NCBI GenBank assembly: GCA_049700195.1
Contig: JBNAVY010000006.1
Span: 1 to 64,000 of the forward strand
Direction of reading: 5' to 3'
DNA length: 64,000 nucleotides
DNA from: JBNAVY01 sp049700195
Lineage (GTDB): Bacteria; Bacillota; Thermoanaerobacteria; Thermoanaerobacterales; Thermoanaerobacteraceae
In this document: piece after piece, positions 61,748 through 64,000 of the stretch
Numbering within the stretch: the stretch's first letter is position 1
Layout: each line of letters starts with the position of its first letter
Position numbers and translations under genes: made by a program
The notes under the pieces: model-generated
Seen by the model: the letters and a program-made list of their open reading frames with translations, nothing else
The model's database searches: none
What the model was told of the DNA's origin: nothing

Positions 61748-63118
61748 CTAAACTTTAATATATTTCCATTTACCATTCTTAAACCTATAGCTATACATTG
61801 CCGCCCTTACTATAAAGTCAATAGATATGCCAATCCATATACCATAAATAGCCATCAAAAATACTTTGCCAAGTATATATCCAATTGTTATTCTAAAAAG
61901 CCATAAACCTACAAAAGCTGTAAGCACAATGTAAGGTATATCGCCGGCTGCTCTTAAAACCCCTGCCATTACATTTAATATTGCTAAAAATGGCTCAACA
62001 ATAGCAAAAATTTTTAACACGTTTGAAGCCATCTTTATTACTTCAGGGTCATTAGTGTATAAAGATGCAAGCTGCTTAGAAAATATAAACATAAAAACCC
62101 CTACAATTGAAATAACTATAACAGCCATGTTTCTTGAAACCTTTGCATATATCTCAGCCAGCATAAAATGTTTTGCTCCTAGACTTCTCCCAACAAGACT
62201 TGTCGCTGCAATTGAAAAACCAAACATAGGCATAAAAGCAATACTATTTGCATTCATTCCTATTTGATATACTGCAATTGCTGTCGTACCCATTGTTGAA
62301 ACTATAACCTGAACCATTAAAAACCCTCCCTGCATAATTATTTGCTCTAATGATGCAGGTATACCAACTTTGATAATTCTTGCCATCATATCAAAATCCA
62401 GCTTTATTTTATCCTTTATATTAAGATTAATTCTTCGTTTTGCAAAAAACAACACATATAACTGCAAAAAGCCTCCTATGACACGAGCAATAGTTGCTGA
62501 AAGAGCTGAACCTTTTACTCCAAAAGGAGGTATTATATATCCTCCATGATATGGTATACCAAAAACTAAAATGCTGTTTAAAAAAAGATTTATAATATTT
62601 ACAACAGCTGTAATATACATTGGAGTTTTAGTATCTCCCGCTCCTCTTAAAGCACCGCCAATTACAATATCAATAATAACAAAGGGAAGTCCAAATAACA
62701 CGATTTTGTAATAAGTCAAAGCCAGTTTAAAAACCTCAGGAGAAATGCTCCCGAAGAAAGTCCTGATGATCGGTGATGCAAAAGTATAACCTAATAAAGT
62801 AACAATTAAAAATAGTCCAAAACTCATTAAAAGTGACTGCATTACTGCTAATTTTGCGTTTTTTTCATCTTCCTCCCCTATTAGCCTTGCTACAATTACT
62901 GTAGAACCTATCGCAAGACCTGAAAACATTGCCTGCAAGAAAAAAATAAGCATATTTATAAGTCCCACAGCTGCAAGAGCACTTGCACTAATATGACCTA
63001 CAAATATAGTTGACACCATTCCTACTGCCATTATAAGCATTTGTTCAGTAATAGAAGGCCAAGCCAGTTCTATAATTTCCTTAGTTACATTTAGCTTGCC
63101 TTTATCTTTTGTCTCCAA
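61748..63118 (-). CDS. MATE-family multidrug efflux transporter
   Basis: A 456-residue protein with 12 membrane helices in two related halves, of the NorM/DinF-like MATE group. Landmarks are WPSITEQMLIMAVGMVSTIF, IVFVARLIGEED-type loop IVARLIGEEDEKNAK, GALRGAGDTKTPM in the first half and GVLRAAGDIPYI at the equivalent place in the second. It would export cationic or toxic compounds by Na+ or H+ antiport. The start is TTG with GGAGGGG 5 bases upstream. It lies behind the MacAB-like operon on the same strand, 91 bases away, and may be transcribed separately. Confidence 0.93.
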   Translation of the reverse strand: METKDKGKLNVTKEIIELAWPSITEQMLIMAVGMVSTIFVGHISASALAAVGLINMLIFFLQAMFSGLAIGSTVIVARLIGEEDEKNAKLAVMQSLLMSFGLFLIVTLLGYTFASPIIRTFFGSISPEVFKLALTYYKIVLFGLPFVIIDIVIGGALRGAGDTKTPMYITAVVNIINLFLNSILVFGIPYHGGYIIPPFGVKGSALSATIARVIGGFLQLYVLFFAKRRINLNIKDKIKLDFDMMARIIKVGIPASLEQIIMQGGFLMVQVIVSTMGTTAIAVYQIGMNANSIAFMPMFGFSIAATSLVGRSLGAKHFMLAEIYAKVSRNMAVIVISIVGVFMFIFSKQLASLYTNDPEVIKMASNVLKIFAIVEPFLAILNVMAGVLRAAGDIPYIVLTAFVGLWLFRITIGYILGKVFLMAIYGIWIGISIDFIVRAAMYSYRFKNGKWKYIKV

Positions 63119-63301
63119 TTTTACCCCTCCAAATTAACTATAAAACCAAATAAATTTATTCTTTTTCCACTATTTTAATAGATATAATAAAATAAAAACA
63201 CCGTGTATGCAAAGCATTGCTGCAATGAAAATCGGCTATACAAGATTATTTTATTATTTTATATAAAAATTTAAAATTTATATACAAAATCTCGGCCCTC
63301 A

Positions 63302-63775
63302 CTACTCCATATCAGGAAATCCAAACTGTCTTAATGCTTCATATAATATAATTGCAACAGAGTTTGACAGATTTAATGACCTTTCAGAAATAACTTTATT
63401 CATGGGTATTCTGACAGCAGAATCATAATGTTCTTTTATAAACCATTTTGGAAGGCCAGCACTTTCTTTACCAAAAATAATATATGCATCATTTTCATAT
63501 TTTATTTGATTATAAAAATTTTTAGCTTTTGTCGTAGCAAGATAGAATTTTTCATATTTATGTTTTTCTATAAAATCATTCAAATTGTCATATACAATCA
63601 GGTCTAAAAGCGGCCAATAATCAAGTCCTGCTCTTTTAACATATTTTTCATCAATTTTAAATCCTAATGGTTTTACAAGATGAAGTTTTGTCCCCGTAAG
63701 TACACAGGTTCTAGCTATGTTACCAGTATTCTGTGGTATCTCAGGTTCAACAAGTACAATGTTTAGTGGCATCAT
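63302..63775 (-). CDS. trmL: tRNA (cytidine(34)-2'-O)-methyltransferase TrmL
   Basis: A 157-residue SPOUT methyltransferase that 2'-O-methylates the wobble base of certain leucine tRNAs. Knot-forming motifs are present: LVEPEIPQNTGNIARTC (about 7-23), HLVKPLGFKIDEKYVKRAGLDYW given by its core KPLGF and AGLDYW, IIFGKESAGLP (about 98-108), and MNKVISERSLNLSNSVAI. Two adjacent ATGs exist; AGGAGTTGAT suits either. It stands alone, between the MATE gene and a pair of terminators. Confidence 0.94.
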   Translation of the reverse strand: MMPLNIVLVEPEIPQNTGNIARTCVLTGTKLHLVKPLGFKIDEKYVKRAGLDYWPLLDLIVYDNLNDFIEKHKYEKFYLATTKAKNFYNQIKYENDAYIIFGKESAGLPKWFIKEHYDSAVRIPMNKVISERSLNLSNSVAIILYEALRQFGFPDME

Positions 63776-63841
63776 ATCAACTCCTGCATATTATTAAATT
63801 ATTATATATTAATTATATCACAAGGTACATAAAAGTAAAAA

Positions 63842-63873
63842 AAAAGAGATAAATCTATTGTTTTATCTCTTTT
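63842..63873 (-). terminator. Distal terminator of the gene at the right edge
   Basis: AAAAGAGATAAA pairs with TTTATCTCTTTT. On the minus strand a run of nine T follows. It lies about 80 bases beyond the first terminator of the same gene. Confidence 0.7.
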
Positions 63874-63922
63874 ACTTTTAATTTATATACATTTTGAAAA
63901 GAGCTTAGTTTTTAATATAATA

Positions 63923-63956
63923 AACTAAAAAGAGGCCAAAGGCCTCATTTTTAGTT
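63923..63956 (-). terminator. Proximal terminator of the gene at the right edge
   Basis: GAGGCC and GGCCTC form a stem around a 3-base loop, extended by AACTAAAAA with TTTTTAGTT and one bulged A. On the minus strand the stem is followed by TTTTTAG. It overlaps the stop codon of the partial gene. Confidence 0.75.
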
Positions 63957-64000
63957 TTCTCCCTGTTGATCCAATTGTATTGTGTCATTATCTGGAGTAT
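63951..64000 (-). CDS. C-terminal end of an unidentified gene (partial)
   Basis: Only the last 15 codons and the stop are inside the window. The acidic, polar tail reads TPDNDTIQLDQQGEN. The frame was chosen because its stop codon lies right at a strong terminator, and the other frames either stop at once or run past it. The product cannot be named from this fragment. Confidence 0.5.
   Translation of the reverse strand, partial: TPDNDTIQLDQQGEN

Noticed and set aside
63119..63301. tRNA or small RNA between the MATE gene and trmL
   Set aside because: The short GC-richer stretch near 63200 (GCAAAGCATTGCTGCAATG) has overlapping small repeats but no cloverleaf or terminator.

Overview
The window is AT-rich, densely coded bacterial chromosome with short intergenic gaps and strong AGGAGG-type ribosome binding sites. 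The gene content suggests an anaerobic, probably thermophilic, low-GC Firmicute close to Thermoanaerobacterium or Thermoanaerobacter. The evidence is a split glycine decarboxylase, addBA-sbcDC, a class V fructose-bisphosphate aldolase/phosphatase, a membrane pyrophosphatase and a xylose-type sensor cluster. That placement is inference. No rRNA, tRNA, insertion sequence, prophage or CRISPR array was seen.

Layout. 1-2.4 kb: a PTS IIB fragment and its BglG/MtlR-type regulator. 2.4-4.2 kb: an aminotransferase and an OsmC peroxidase. 4.3-11.9 kb: a glycine-cleavage island, in which lpd and lplA diverge from gcvT-gcvH-gcvPA-gcvPB. The gcv operon sits behind a tandem glycine riboswitch with an overlapping terminator. 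11.9-21.2 kb: a xylFGH-type ABC transporter followed by a sensing operon with a membrane-anchored binding protein, a LytS-type kinase, a YesN-type regulator and a second anchored binding protein resembling XylF (XylFII). 21.5-25 kb: the aldolase/phosphatase divergent from the H+-pyrophosphatase. 25.2-31.7 kb: a PCC-domain protein, two tandem FAD oxidoreductases behind a CotF-like protein, two further poorly characterised genes, a FemAB/BioF2-like acyltransferase and a DedA protein. 31.7-35.7 kb: an operon of a GalT-family transferase, a maltokinase-like kinase and a GT4 glucan synthase, with two LacI/CcpA-type operators 84 bp apart. 35.8-37.1 kb: a small winged-helix protein, PerR and a 1-Cys peroxiredoxin. 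37.2-42.8 kb: PatB, a cysteine desulfidase with a sigma-54 promoter, its likely sigma-54 activator, and threonine aldolase. 42.8-54.7 kb: addB-addA-sbcD-sbcC. 54.9-57.9 kb: two ion transporters, one behind a probable Na+-I riboswitch, and a fumarylacetoacetate-hydrolase-family enzyme. 58-63.8 kb: a MacAB/YknXYZ-like efflux system, a MATE transporter and TrmL. The right edge cuts an unidentified gene.

Links between genes. Lpd, LplA and GcvTHPAPB together make a complete glycine-cleavage complex with its lipoylation enzyme, and glycine is the likely inducer. The xylose transporter and sensor genes form a detect-and-import unit. PatB, the desulfidase and the sigma-54 activator look like a cysteine-degradation regulon. 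AddAB and SbcCD supply double-strand-break processing.

The most notable signals are in control DNA. They include the sigma-54 promoter with repeated TTATCA/TGATAA elements, the phased operator pair, the mutually exclusive hairpins before the DUF1646 transporter, and several long perfect palindromes at convergent gene ends.
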